Shown: piece by piece, positions 31,480 to 40,419 of the stretch
Layout of the letters: the number at the start of each line of letters is the position of its first letter
Position numbering within the stretch: position 1 is the first letter of the stretch
From: CAVPGP01 sp963718065
Lineage (GTDB): Bacteria; Actinomycetota; Thermoleophilia; Gaiellales; Gaiellaceae
Assembly: GCA_963718065.1 (NCBI GenBank)
Contig: CAVQYE010000020.1
Location: 248,001 to 312,000, forward strand
Direction of reading: 5' to 3'
Length of the DNA stretch: 64,000 nt
Notes under the pieces: model-generated
What the model was told of the DNA's origin: nothing
What the model saw: the letters and a program-made list of their open reading frames with translations, nothing else
Databases searched by the model: none
Translations under genes and position numbers: made by a program

Positions 31480-31888
31480 CCGCTTCCGCGCTCCCGATCG
31501 CCTCGGCGAGCCAGGCGGGAACGCGCGTCGGGCGGAACGTCTCGCCGTCGACGGTCGCATGCGCGGTCCAGCCGTCGGCGATCACCTCACCCGCGCGCTC
31601 GATCGCGTACTCGTAGCGGAACCGAGCGCCCTTCACGTCCCGGCAGCGTGCGTGCACGGTCAGCCGGTCGTCGAAGCGCGCCGGCTGCAGGTAGCGGACG
31701 TGGGTCTCGAGCACGAGCGCCTCGAGCCCTTCGTCGCGGAGCTTCGGGTAGCCGCCGGCGAAGCGCTCCAGGTACTCGACGCGCGCGACTTCGAACCAGA
31801 CGAAGTAGTTGGAGTTGTGCGCAACGCCCTGGGCGTCGGTCTCCGCGAAGCGGACGCGCACGTCGGTCGAGAACGTGAATCCCTCCAT
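31430..31888 (-). CDS. Acyl-CoA thioesterase, 4HBT/YbgC hotdog family
   Basis: Hotdog-fold enzyme of 152 residues that hydrolyses acyl-CoA. The catalytic Asp is in VRFAETDAQGVAHNSNYFVW at about residues 12-31, and LETHVRYLQPARFDD follows. The last 20 residues are an Ala/Ser/Gly tail overlapping VanW. The start is ATG 31888, 7 nt after TATCCT. Confidence 0.92.
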   Translation of the reverse strand: MEGFTFSTDVRVRFAETDAQGVAHNSNYFVWFEVARVEYLERFAGGYPKLRDEGLEALVLETHVRYLQPARFDDRLTVHARCRDVKGARFRYEYAIERAGEVIADGWTAHATVDGETFRPTRVPAWLAEAIGSAEAASAGSGPPESSASRPA

Positions 31889-31895
31889 CGCGGCG

Positions 31896-31903
31896 AGGAT
31901 ACT
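31896..31903. promoter_or_regulatory. Overlapping divergent -10 boxes (thioesterase and sirtuin)
   Basis: The eight bases aggatact contain TATCCT on the minus strand (7 nt before ATG 31888) and GATACT on the plus strand (7 nt before GTG 31911). Both genes are leaderless. Confidence 0.55.
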
Positions 31904-31910
31904 GGGACGC

Positions 31911-32642
31911 GTGTCTGCCGAAGCGCTCGCCCAGTTGATTCGCGACAACCAGCCGTGCGTCGTGCTGACCGGCGCCGGCGTCTCCACCGAGTCGGGCATC
32001 CCGGACTTCCGCTCGCGCGACGGCATCTGGGCGCAGTACGACCCGATGGAGTACGCGACGATTCAGGCGTTCCGGCGGGATCCGGTGAAGGTCTGGGACT
32101 TCTATTCGCAGCGGCTCGGCGTGCTGCAGGCCGCGGAGCCGAACGCCGCGCACAGGGCGCTGGCGCGGCTCGAGTCGCTCGGTTTCGTGCAGGCGATCGT
32201 GACGCAGAACGTCGACCGCTTGCACGAGCGCGCCGGGTCGCGGGACGTCGTCGAGGTGCACGGGTCGCTGCGGACGTCGAGCTGTCTCGACTGCGGGCAC
32301 GTCGAGGGCTTCGACCGGGTGGTGGAGCTCCTACCGACACCGCGTTGTGCGCAGTGCGGCGCCGTGCTGAAGCCGGACGTGGTCATGTTCGGCGAGCTGC
32401 TGCCCGTCGCCGCGATCGAGCGTGCGTCGGAGCTTGCGCGCGAGGCGGCGCTGCTGCTCGTCGTCGGCTCCTCGCTCGAGGTCCACCCGGTCGCTGGGCT
32501 GCCGGAGGAGACGCTCGCCGCGGGTGGGAAGCTCGCGATCGTCAACCGAGGGTCGACCCCCTACGATCGGGAGGCGACGCTCGTCGTGGATGGCAGCGCG
32601 GGGGAGGTGCTCGAATGCGTGAGTTCGACGTTCTCGTCGTAG
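31911..32642 (+). CDS. cobB: NAD-dependent protein deacylase, Sir2 family
   Basis: Sirtuin of 243 residues that removes acyl groups from lysines using NAD+. It has TGAGVSTESGIPDFRS, TQNVDRLHERAG, the catalytic His in EVHGS, four zinc cysteines (CLDCG and CAQCG) and GSSLEVHP. The start is GTG 31911. The stop lies 28 bp inside the next gene, suggesting co-translation. Confidence 0.95.
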   Translation: MSAEALAQLIRDNQPCVVLTGAGVSTESGIPDFRSRDGIWAQYDPMEYATIQAFRRDPVKVWDFYSQRLGVLQAAEPNAAHRALARLESLGFVQAIVTQNVDRLHERAGSRDVVEVHGSLRTSSCLDCGHVEGFDRVVELLPTPRCAQCGAVLKPDVVMFGELLPVAAIERASELAREAALLLVVGSSLEVHPVAGLPEETLAAGGKLAIVNRGSTPYDREATLVVDGSAGEVLECVSSTFSS

Positions 32643-34187
32643 GCAGCGGCTTCGGCGGCGCCGTTGCCGCGTTGCGCCTCGCCGAGAAGGGCTATCGCGT
32701 CGGAGTCGTCGAGGCCGGACGGCGGTTCGCGCCCGAGGACTTCCCGCGCACCAACTGGCGCGTGCGCCGCTTCCTCTGGGCGCCGCGGCTCGGCTGTCGC
32801 GGCATCCAGCGCCTGACGCTGCTGCGCGACGTGCTCGTCCTCTCGGGCACGGGCGTCGGGGGCGGCTCGCTGGTCTACGCGAACGTCCACTACGAGCCGC
32901 CGGCATCGGTGTGGGACGACCCGTCGTGGGGCGAGGAGCTGCGCCCGTACTACGAGCTCGCGCGGCGGATGCTCGGGACCACGGTGACGCCGTTCGACTC
33001 CGAGGCGGAGGTCGTGATGCGCCAGGTTGCGGATCGGCTGGGCGCGGGCGACACGTTCGAGCACGCGCCGGTCGGCGTCTGGTTCGGCGAGGACGGCGTC
33101 GACCCGTACTTCGGCGGCGCCGGCCCGCTGCGGAACGGGTGTGTGCGCTGCGGTGGCTGCATGGTCGGCTGCCGCTACGGCGCGAAGAACACGCTCGACC
33201 TCAACTACCTGTGGCTCGCCGAGCGGCTCGGCGCCGAGGTCGTGCCGGAGCGCGAGGCGGTGTTGCTGCGCCGCGGCCGGCGGAGGCTGGGAGGTCGAGA
33301 CGCGGCGGCCGGGCTGGTCGCGGCGGCGCGAGACGTTCGGCGCGCAGCAGGTCGTCCTCGCGGCGGGCGTGCTCGGGACACTGAAGCTCTTGCTCCGCTC
33401 CGGGCTCGGCGGGCCGCGCGTCGGCGAGGCGGTGCGCACGAACTCGGAGGCGCTCGTCGGTGCCCAGGCTCGGCGCGCCGACGTCGACTACTCGCAGGGC
33501 ATCGCGATCGGCTCGTCGTTCCGGCCCGACGCAGTGACGCACGTCGAGCCGGTGCGCTACCCACGGGGCTCGAACCTGATGGGCCTGCTCGGGACCGTGC
33601 TCGTCGACGGCGGCGACCGGGCGCCGCGCCAGCTGCGGTTCCTCAGGACGCTCGCGCGGCAGCCGCTCGCTGCGCTGCGCAGCGTCTCGGTGCGGCGCTG
33701 GTCGGAACGGACGGTGATCGTGCTGGCGATGCAGGCGACGCCGAGCGCGCTCCGGGTCCGGCTGCGTCGCGGACGCCTCACCTCCGACGGGTCCGACGCG
33801 CCGAGCTACATCCCCGTCGCGAACGAGACCGCGCGGATCGCAGCCGGGTTGATGGGCGGCGATCCGGGCAGCTCGCTGAACGAGGTGCTGCTCGACGTGC
33901 CGACGACGGCCCACATCCTCGGCGGCGCGTGCGTGGACGCCGTCGTCGACCGCTATCACCGGGTCGTCACGGAGCCGGGGCTGCACGTGGTCGACGGGAG
34001 CACGGTCAATGCCAACCTCGGCGTCAACCCGTCGCTGACGATCGCCGCGCAGGCCGAGCGGGCGCTGGCTCTCTGGCCGAATCGTGGCGACGAGGACGGG
34101 CGCCCGCCGCTCGGTGAGGTCTACCAACGAGTGGGCGCGATCGCAGCTGCGACCCCTGCACTCGCTCGCGTCGAGGCGTCGTCCTAG
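32615..34187 (+). CDS. GMC-family FAD oxidoreductase, frameshifted near 33270
   Basis: Cholesterol-oxidase-like flavoprotein. The first frame has the FAD motif VVGSGFGGAVAALRLAEKGY, SGTGVGGGSLVYANV, and a cysteine cluster GCVRCGGCMVGCRYGAKNTL. From about 33270 the next frame continues with GGGWEVETRRPGW and AQQVVLAAGVLGTLKLL, and ends with VNANLGVNPSLTIAAQAER. One extra base in the GCGCCGCGG run would explain the break. Overall length of about 523 residues is normal. GGGAGG precedes the ATG at 32615. Both halves look conserved, so a sequence error is plausible. Confidence 0.87.
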
Positions 34188-34348
34188 GCCGCAGCGCGGT
34201 GGAGCGGGCGCTCGTCGAGCACACGACCGCACACGCTGCAGACGACCCGTTCGAGCTCGTACGGGATGCCTGCCCGCTGCACGATCACATGCGTCGCGAC
34301 CTTGTCGTGGCGATGCTTTGTCGTCGCTGTTGTCATCTGCGTTGTCAT
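34184..34348 (-). CDS. Small 54-residue protein with one CxxC
   Basis: Unrecognised small protein. A Thr-rich start (TTQMTTATTKHRHDK) is followed by VIVQRAGIPYELERVVCSVC and GRVLDERP. Only one CxxC is present, so a zinc ribbon would need a dimer. The start could be ATG 34348 or 34336, or upstream GTG 34372. The stop is interlocked with that of the GMC gene in CTAG 34184-34187. Confidence 0.6.
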   Translation of the reverse strand: MTTQMTTATTKHRHDKVATHVIVQRAGIPYELERVVCSVCGRVLDERPLHRAAA

Positions 34349-34414
34349 CTTCGTCTCAGGGTAGGACGTCACCTGCCGGAGGGTGGCAAGAAACGGTGAC
34401 GATCCGGTAAAGAT

Positions 34415-35477
34415 TCAGACGTCGGGAACGAGCGTGAGTTGGCGGTGATCGTCCAGGCCCGAGACGCCGACCCCGACGAGTCGCAGCGGTCCGGGGCGAT
34501 CGGAGAGAGCCCGGTCGAGCAGCCGGCAGGCGAGCTCGCCGATCCGGGCGGCGTCGTCGGTGCCGACGGGGAGGGTCGCGGAGCGCGTCCGGATCGTGAA
34601 GTCCGGGTAGCGGATCTTGGTCGTGACGGTGCGCGCGGTCTGGTGCTTTCGGGACAGGTGCTCGCGAGAGCTGGCCCGCCATGCGGCGGAGTTCGTCGTG
34701 AAGCCGCTCGGGGTCGGCGACGTCCCGCGCAAATGTCTCTTCCTGGGAGATCGAGATCCGCTCCACCTTCGTGTCGAGCCCGCGCGGGTCGACGCCGTTG
34801 GCGCGGTCACGCAGCAGCCGCCCGACCTTGCCGGGGAGCACCGCGCGGAGCTCGTCGTCGGTGAGCGAGGCGAGGGCGCCGATCGTCTCGACCTGCGTCG
34901 AGCGGAGTCGCTCCGCCGAGCGAGGCCCGACGCCCGGGAGGAGCCGGATGTCGAACGGCGCCAGGAACGACGCCTCGCGGCCGGGGCGGACGATGGTCAA
35001 GCCGGCGGGCTTGCGGCGGTCGCTCGCCACCTTCGCGACGACCTTGGAGGTGGCGACTCCGAGCGAGCAGGTCAGCCGGGTGCGGGTCAGCACTGCCGCC
35101 TGCACCGCCTCCGCGAGGGTGGTCGCCTGGGTGAAGTCGCGCGCGATCTCGCCCAGGTCGAGGTAGCCCTCGTCGAGGCCGGTGCGCTCGACCGTGGGGA
35201 CGACCTCGCGGACGGTTTGCCAGACCTCCTGTGAGTACTCGCGGTAGACGGCGTGCCGCGGCGGGACGAAGACCGCCTGCGGGCAGCGGCGCAGCGCTTC
35301 GGCGCAGCTCATGGCGGAGTAGATGCCAAATCGCCGCGCGACGTAGTTGGCCGTGGCGACGACGCCGCGCCCCTGCGGCTCGCCGCCGACGATGAGCGGC
35401 TTGTTGCGGAGCTCGGGGTTCTCGAGCTCCTCCACCGCGGCGAAGAAGGCGTCCAGATCGAGGTGCGCGACGACCAC
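34415..35477 (-). CDS. dinB: DNA polymerase IV (DinB), frameshifted near 34665
   Basis: Y-family translesion polymerase. The first frame starts VVVAHLDLDAFFAAVEELEN with the catalytic acidic residues, then GVVATANYVARRFGIYSAMS, the second acidic site RTGLDEGYLD, and SLGVATSKVVAKVAS. After DELRRMAGQLSR the little-finger domain continues in the next frame (EHLSRKHQTARTVTTKIRY and onward, ending LTLVPDV). The shift is within plus-strand 34661-34672 (ctcgcgagag). The start is GTG 35477, 7 nt after TACGCT. Confidence 0.9.
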
Positions 35478-35484
35478 GAACGCC

Positions 35485-35490
35485 AGCGTA
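35485..35490 (-). promoter_or_regulatory. -10 box TACGCT of dinB
   Basis: TACGCT on the minus strand lies 7 nt before GTG 35477. I saw no LexA-type site. Confidence 0.45.
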
Positions 35491-35529
35491 CGCCCCGCTG
35501 ACGATGCCAGGACGACGGCCCGAATACCG

Positions 35530-35780
35530 TCCCAAAAGGACATGACCGGGGACTGTCCCCGGCTCATCGGCCCGCTGTCCGGAAAGGACATGTCGGGGGA
35601 CTGTCCCCGATCGTCGGCGCGATGTCCGGAAGGGACATGTCTGGGGACTGTCCCCGTTGTCGGCCCGCTGTCCGGAAAGGACATGTGGGGGGACTGTCCC
35701 CGGTCATCGGCCCGCTGTCTGGATTGGACATGTCTGGGGACTGTCCCCGGTTGGCGGCCGCGGTCTGGAACGGACATGTC
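35530..35780 (-). repeat. REP-like tandem array G (5 copies, 46-48 bp period)
   Basis: Reverse-oriented cores GGGGACTGTCCCC at 35548, 35596, 35643, 35689 and 35736. In the gap between cores each unit also has a TGTCC/GGACA hairpin (for example tgtccggaaaggaca) and a shared GTCGGC/ATCGGC segment. The array plus flanks make up the 363-bp gap between dinB and the secreted protein gene. I see no gene in it. Confidence 0.92.
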
Positions 35781-35840
35781 CGCCGGCCGTGGGGAGATGG
35801 GCGTTCGCCCGGCATCGCGAACGCCTGTCATCATCGGGCG

Positions 35841-37319
35841 GTGAAGCGCGCCGCCGCCCTCGTTGCTCTCGCAGTGCTCGTCGTAAGCGTCGCCGCCCTC
35901 GCCGCGAACGATCGCCCGGATCCGAACGCCCAGGCGATCGCCGACGGCTGCAAGCGGGTCACTACCGACATCTTCAAGGGGCTGGCGCCGAACTGGGTGT
36001 ACGTCAACGACAAGAGCTATCCGGCTTCCGGGCCAACGCCCCCGGCGCAATGGGCGAGCGGCACGGCCAACGCCGGTGCGCGCACCTACCTCGCCGCGCA
36101 TCCGTCGAGCGTTGACGACCCGATCACACACGTCTCCTACGACTTCAACGTCAACGTCCAGGTCGACCCGGCCAGCGGCTACCTCGTCGGGACCGGGAAT
36201 GTCGGCGAAGGCGAGGAGAACGGACGCCTGCACAGCGAGCGCGAGTCGGGCCTCCTGCCGACCGCCTTCTGGGCCGAGCGAGGCGACCGCCTCTCGCTCC
36301 TCGGCTCGTGGACCTGGGACTGCGACCACTTCCAGGGTGCCGGCGAGCACACCGAGTTCCACCCAATCCGCGCGCTCTGGATCGAGCGGAACGCAGGCAA
36401 GCCGTCGCCACGGAGCCCGAAGGGCGAAACCGAAGGTGACCTCTACGTCTCCTCGGACGGCACAGCCGCGGCGACGCAGGCCAACTGCGCGCATCAGACG
36501 AAGGGCGACGCCGACGCCTTTCACGCCTGCATCGCCCGCCGTGATACCTGGGTCGATCCAAGCGGCGACTACCGCTTCAAGCTCACGCCGCCGCCTCGGC
36601 CGTCGAAGACCGCGCGCCTCGTCGTCCGGGTCGTCGACAAGGGCAGCGTCAACGCGCCGCGCGTGAACGCGGTCTTCAACAACGCCTGGGTCGACGTGAA
36701 CTTCCACGTCGACGCATCACCGGGCCAGAAGGTCGTCGTCGCAAAGCAGATCTTCGCCGGCTGGACGCCGATGCCTGCGGCAAAGCTGCCGCTGCACCTC
36801 CGCCTCCGCTTCGACTCGCTGCTCGTCCGTCGGGCGATGGATCCCGGCTGCCCGCCCGATCGGACGAGCTGCACGTATAAGGACGAGACGCTCGGCTACG
36901 GGCAGATCACGACCGGCCCAGGCGAGTGGGAGCTCTACTGGGACGTCGCCGGGATCTGGAGCCGCTGGTCGCCGGGCCTCCTGCACGCGAAGGACGGCCA
37001 GCGCTTCCAGGGCCGTCAGACGGTCGACTTCTACGTGCCGCCCAGCGGTGCCTGGCGCGTGTTTGCGATGGCGCGCGAATGTGACTTCGGGGCTTTGCCC
37101 AGCGCGGCAGGCGTCGGGATCCCGGTCTTCCCCTGCCCGAAGACGGGTGAGGTCGGCAACTTCAAGGGCGACGACAATCCGGGCGCGCTGGAGGCGCGGT
37201 ACCGTGGGGCTGCGATTGGGAAGCACGTCGTGAACTCGATCGTGGCAGGCTCCGACTGCCCGCCGTCGAACAAGCGAGGCTGTTTCCAACTGAGCTACAC
37301 GGTCACGCTCGTCCGCTAG
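35841..37319 (+). CDS. Secreted protein of unknown function, 492 residues
   Basis: I do not recognise this protein. A signal peptide (VKRAAALVALAVLVVSVAAL, then AAN) is followed by a beta-rich extracellular region. Conspicuous parts are GSWTWDCDHFQGAGEHTEFH at about residues 155-174, with clustered His, Asp and Glu that could bind metal, and a WxW-type element WELYWDVAGIWSRWSPG. There are more than ten cysteines, suggesting disulfides. The GTG at 35841 is chosen for the signal peptide. The frame is open upstream through the repeats, which is an artefact. Confidence 0.8.
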   Translation: MKRAAALVALAVLVVSVAALAANDRPDPNAQAIADGCKRVTTDIFKGLAPNWVYVNDKSYPASGPTPPAQWASGTANAGARTYLAAHPSSVDDPITHVSYDFNVNVQVDPASGYLVGTGNVGEGEENGRLHSERESGLLPTAFWAERGDRLSLLGSWTWDCDHFQGAGEHTEFHPIRALWIERNAGKPSPRSPKGETEGDLYVSSDGTAAATQANCAHQTKGDADAFHACIARRDTWVDPSGDYRFKLTPPPRPSKTARLVVRVVDKGSVNAPRVNAVFNNAWVDVNFHVDASPGQKVVVAKQIFAGWTPMPAAKLPLHLRLRFDSLLVRRAMDPGCPPDRTSCTYKDETLGYGQITTGPGEWELYWDVAGIWSRWSPGLLHAKDGQRFQGRQTVDFYVPPSGAWRVFAMARECDFGALPSAAGVGIPVFPCPKTGEVGNFKGDDNPGALEARYRGAAIGKHVVNSIVAGSDCPPSNKRGCFQLSYTVTLVR

Positions 37320-37331
37320 AGAAAGGGAGAC

Positions 37332-37631
37332 ATGACCCAGAAGAATCTGATCGAAAAGCTCGCCGATGCCGGTGAGGATGCGCTCACGAAGCTCGCCGGA
37401 GCGCCTGCCGCGCACAGGATGGTCGAGGCGACGAGCGGCTTGACAAAGCGTCTTGACGACATCCAGAAGCGCCTGCGCGGCCTCGGCGAGGTGGAGAAGA
37501 AGGTGGCGCAGCTCGAGCGTCGCGTCGCCAAGCTCGAGGGCGCCGGCAAGTCGAAGACGCCCCGCGCGAAGAAGACTGCGTCGGCGTCCTCGACCAGCTC
37601 GACCGCGGAGAAGAAGACCGGGACCGGCTAG
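37332..37631 (+). CDS. Small coiled-coil protein with Lys/Ala/Ser-rich tail
   Basis: 99 residues. The middle (LTKRLDDIQKRLRGLGEVEK and KVAQLERRVAKLEG) is a coiled coil and the last 30 residues are Lys/Thr/Ser/Ala-rich, like phasin-type or nucleoid-associated proteins. AAAGGGAG lies 5 nt before ATG 37332, so it is likely translated with the preceding gene (12 bp gap). Its stop is interlocked with the lipid kinase stop (CTAG 37628-37631). Function unknown. Confidence 0.7.
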   Translation: MTQKNLIEKLADAGEDALTKLAGAPAAHRMVEATSGLTKRLDDIQKRLRGLGEVEKKVAQLERRVAKLEGAGKSKTPRAKKTASASSTSSTAEKKTGTG

Positions 37632-38542
37632 CCGGGAACGCGCACGCGCAGCGCCTCCGGCACGATCTCGAACGTCGCCGGGGTGGTGCCCACCTGCTCG
37701 CCGTCGAGCTCGATCGGCAGGTGCTCGGCGGCGTCGACGCGCACCCGGGACGAGCGAAGCAGATCGACCTTCGGGTGAGCGAGGTGCTTGCCCTTGTAGA
37801 GCTTTGGCGCGGTCGTGACGAAATCGAGCTTCGTGACGTCGCCGATGAGGACGATGTCGAAGAGCCCGTCGTCCGGCTGGGCCTCGGGCGCGAGCCACAT
37901 CGCCCCGCCGTGCCATTGTCCGTTCGCGACGATCACGTCGTGCATCCGTCCGGTGTGCGTCTCGCCGTTCTCGAGCTCGACCGTCACCTCCGTGTTCTGC
38001 CAGCGGAGGAAGACCTGGGTCAGCGCGACGAAGAACGTCACCTTGCCGCCGAGCGCCTTCGACATGCCGTTCGCCCGCTGCGCGACCGCGCCGCTCATGC
38101 CGACGGAGCCGACGTTCGCGTAGAAACGCACCTCCTCGCTGCCGTCCCAGGCGCGGTAGGTGACGCGCCCGGCATCGATCATCCTCGTCGTGTCGCCCGC
38201 GGCCGCGCGGACGGCGCCGTCGAATCCCTTCGGAATCCCGTGCGTCCGGCCGAAGTCCATGCCCGTGCCGAGCGGGATCGTCGCGAGGTCCGGCCGGCCC
38301 GATGCCTGCAGCAACCCGTTCACGACCTCGTTCAGCGTCCCGTCCCCGCCGACGGCCACCAGCAGGCCGGCGCCGTCGTCGGCCGCCTGGCGAGCGAGCT
38401 CGATCAGGTGACCCGGGCGCTCGGAGAAGAGCGTGTCGCCGGTGAGCCCGAGACCCGCTGCGCGATGCACGAGCTCGGGCCAGCGCTTGCCGGTCGACCC
38501 GTTCCCCGACGCGGGGTTCACGAGGAAGACCGTGCCGGCCAT
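37628..38542 (-). CDS. Diacylglycerol/sphingosine kinase-family lipid kinase
   Basis: Lipid kinase of 304 residues, DgkB/YegS-like. It starts FLVNPASGNGSTGK and has the nucleotide-binding VAVGGDGTLNEVVNG, then TIPLGTGMDFGRTHGIP, the substrate-site segment GQWHGGAMWLAPEAQPDDGLFD (described in parts), and PIELDGEQVG near the end. It lies 4 bp after the nucleoside phosphorylase stop, so the two form an operon. The lipid substrate is not determined. Confidence 0.92.
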   Translation of the reverse strand: MAGTVFLVNPASGNGSTGKRWPELVHRAAGLGLTGDTLFSERPGHLIELARQAADDGAGLLVAVGGDGTLNEVVNGLLQASGRPDLATIPLGTGMDFGRTHGIPKGFDGAVRAAAGDTTRMIDAGRVTYRAWDGSEEVRFYANVGSVGMSGAVAQRANGMSKALGGKVTFFVALTQVFLRWQNTEVTVELENGETHTGRMHDVIVANGQWHGGAMWLAPEAQPDDGLFDIVLIGDVTKLDFVTTAPKLYKGKHLAHPKVDLLRSSRVRVDAAEHLPIELDGEQVGTTPATFEIVPEALRVRVPG

Positions 38543-38546
38543 TGCG

Positions 38547-39260
38547 CTAGTGCTCGGCGGTGACCGTGTCGAGTGCGACGCGCGTCATTCGGTCGACCGA
38601 GGCGCGCAGCTCGTCGTCGGTGATCCGCTTGAACTCGCCCTCGACGACGATGTCGCTGACCGTCAGGAGGCAGCCCGACTCGACGCCTCGGAGCGCGCCG
38701 ACCGTGAAGAGCGCCGCGGCCTCCATCTCGACGGCGAGGACGCCGCGCTTCGACCAGCGCTCGTACTGGCCCTCGTCCGGGTTGTAGAAGAGGTCGCTCG
38801 AGACGATCGGGCCGACGTGCATCTCCTGCTTCATCTCTTTCGCGACGTGGACCGCTCCGTGGATGAGGCTCCAGGACGCCGTCGGGCAATGGGGTTCGTT
38901 CGCGACGAGGTGCATGGCGGTGGCGTCGGCGGGGACCGCTGAGATCGCGACGATCAGGTCGCCGAGCTGGTGGTGCGGCTGCAGGCCGCCGCACGTGCCG
39001 ACGCGGAGCAGCTTCTTGCAGCCGAGCTGAACGAGCTCTTCGAAGACGATCGTCGCCCCGGGACAGCCCATGCCGGTGCCCTGGACGGAGATCGGCTTGC
39101 CCTGCCACGTGCCCGTGTAGCCGAGCAGACCGCGCTCGGCGTTCTTCTCCTCGACGTCCTCGAGGTAGGTCTCGGCGATGTACTTGGCCCGCAGCGGGTC
39201 GCCCGGCAGCAGGACCGCCTCGGCGTAATCACCCGGCTCGGCGCGAATGTGGATCGGCAT
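38547..39260 (-). CDS. Purine/uridine nucleoside phosphorylase (DeoD/Udp family)
   Basis: Cleaves nucleosides with phosphate in salvage. The 237-residue protein has HIRAEPGDYAEAVLLPGDPL, RAKYIAETYLEDV, GTGMGCPGATIVFEELV, VGTCGGLQPHHQLGD and AVEMEAAALFTVG with the ribose-binding Glu. The length fits DeoD, and some residues are closer to Udp, so the base preference is open. ATG 39260 lies 7 nt after TAGGGT. Confidence 0.92.
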   Translation of the reverse strand: MPIHIRAEPGDYAEAVLLPGDPLRAKYIAETYLEDVEEKNAERGLLGYTGTWQGKPISVQGTGMGCPGATIVFEELVQLGCKKLLRVGTCGGLQPHHQLGDLIVAISAVPADATAMHLVANEPHCPTASWSLIHGAVHVAKEMKQEMHVGPIVSSDLFYNPDEGQYERWSKRGVLAVEMEAAALFTVGALRGVESGCLLTVSDIVVEGEFKRITDDELRASVDRMTRVALDTVTAEH

Positions 39261-39267
39261 CGCGGCA

Positions 39268-39273
39268 ACCCTA
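39268..39273 (-). promoter_or_regulatory. -10 box TAGGGT of the nucleoside phosphorylase operon
   Basis: TAGGGT on the minus strand lies 7 nt before ATG 39260. Confidence 0.45.
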
Positions 39274-39307
39274 GTCGGTCGGCGGCCGCCTCGGCAGGGG
39301 ACCCGCC

Positions 39308-39625
39308 GGGGACAGTCCCCGGCCATGGCTCAAAGCGTCGTGGCCGGTCGCGGCATGTCTGCGGCGGACCGACCGGGGACAGTCCCCCGTCATGGCTCAA
39401 AGGGTCGTGGCCGATTGGAACACGTCCGCGGCGGACCGACCGGGGACAGTCCCCGGTCATGTCTCGAAGTGTCGTGGCCGGCGGCGACATGTCCGCGGCG
39501 GTCAGACCGGGGACAGTCCCCCGTCATGTCTTGAAGTGTCGTGGCCGATTGGAACACGTCCGCGGCGGGCCGGCGGGGGACAGTCCCCGGGCATGACCGA
39601 AAAAGGCACGGTGATGTCCGAAAAA
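39308..39625 (+). repeat. REP-like tandem array H (5 copies, exact 67-bp period)
   Basis: Cores at 39308, 39375, 39442, 39509 and 39576, each exactly 67 bp apart. Copies 2 and 4 share gattggaacacgtccgcggc, while copies 1 and 3 share a different middle, so the true unit may be 134 bp. The last copy has a diverged flank with two CCGAAAAAGGCA boxes. This fills the 379-bp gap before the GNAT gene and holds no gene. Confidence 0.93.
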
Positions 39626-39639
39626 GGCAGGATTGCCGG

Positions 39640-40419
39640 ATGCCCCAACTCGTCGAACCCGAGCTCCCACAGATCCTTGCGTTCTGCGCCGAGGAGCCGG
39701 TCGAGCGTGTCTTCCTCGAGGACATCGCGCGCCGTGGCATGGGGCGGTTCACCGGCCTCGTCGACGACGGTAGGCTCGTCGGCCTCTGCCACGTCGGCGC
39801 AAACCTCGTGCCGTCCGGCCAGGGCTGCGGCGCCTTCGCCGAGGCGGCGCGCAACGGCCGGGCGCGGATGATCATCGGCGAGGAGAGCGCCGTCACCGAT
39901 CTCTGGAGCGCCGCCTCCGCCTCGTTCCCCGACCCGCGCGAGGACCGGCCGGGGCAGCCCGTCTTCGTCATCCACGAGCCGCCCGAGCCGGGCGAGACGC
40001 ATCTCCGGCCTGCGACGCTGGACGACCTGGAGCTGCTCGTGCCCGCCGCCGCGAAGACGCACCTCGAGGAGATCGGCATCGACCCGCTCGAGCGGGACGC
40101 CGAGAGCTTCCGCTGGCGCACGCGGGCGCAGATCGAAGAGGGCCGGTCGTGGCTCTGGGTCGAGAGCGGGACGATCCTCTTCAAGGCCGAGGCGTCGGCC
40201 TGGACGCCGAGCGCCGTCCAGATCCAGCAGGTCTGGGTCGACCCGAGTGCGCGCGGCAACGGCTTCGCCAAGCGGGGCATGCGCGACCTCTGCCGGCTGC
40301 TCCTCGCCGGGACGCCGACCGTCTGCCTCTTCGCCCGCCCGGAGAACGCACCCGCGATCCACGTCTACGAGGCGATCGGCATGCAGCGGACGATCTCCTA
40401 CCGCAGCCTTCTCTTCTGA
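39640..40419 (+). CDS. GNAT-family N-acetyltransferase (DUF4081-like N-domain)
   Basis: Two-part acetyltransferase of 259 residues. The N-terminal part (PQILAFCAEEPVERVFLEDI) resembles DUF4081. The C-terminal GNAT fold has IQQVWVDPSARGNGFAKRGM, the acetyl-CoA pyrophosphate loop, and IHVYEAIGMQRTISYRSLLF at the end. The start ATG 39640 directly follows the repeat array and lacks a clear ribosome site. The histidine phosphatase begins at the very next base. Confidence 0.88.
   Translation: MPQLVEPELPQILAFCAEEPVERVFLEDIARRGMGRFTGLVDDGRLVGLCHVGANLVPSGQGCGAFAEAARNGRARMIIGEESAVTDLWSAASASFPDPREDRPGQPVFVIHEPPEPGETHLRPATLDDLELLVPAAAKTHLEEIGIDPLERDAESFRWRTRAQIEEGRSWLWVESGTILFKAEASAWTPSAVQIQQVWVDPSARGNGFAKRGMRDLCRLLLAGTPTVCLFARPENAPAIHVYEAIGMQRTISYRSLLF

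Noticed and set aside
35530..35780. CRISPR array
   Set aside because: Regular 47-bp spacing looks similar, but the inter-core sequence is itself repeated rather than unique, the repeat is strongly self-complementary as in REP, and no cas genes lie nearby.
35622..35840. Coding extension of the secreted protein through the repeats
   Set aside because: It encodes only repeat-derived MSGDCPR-like residues, and the signal peptide begins at 35841.
39308..39625. CRISPR array with 67-bp period
   Set aside because: Spacers alternate between two shared types, and the arrangement is a tandem duplication.
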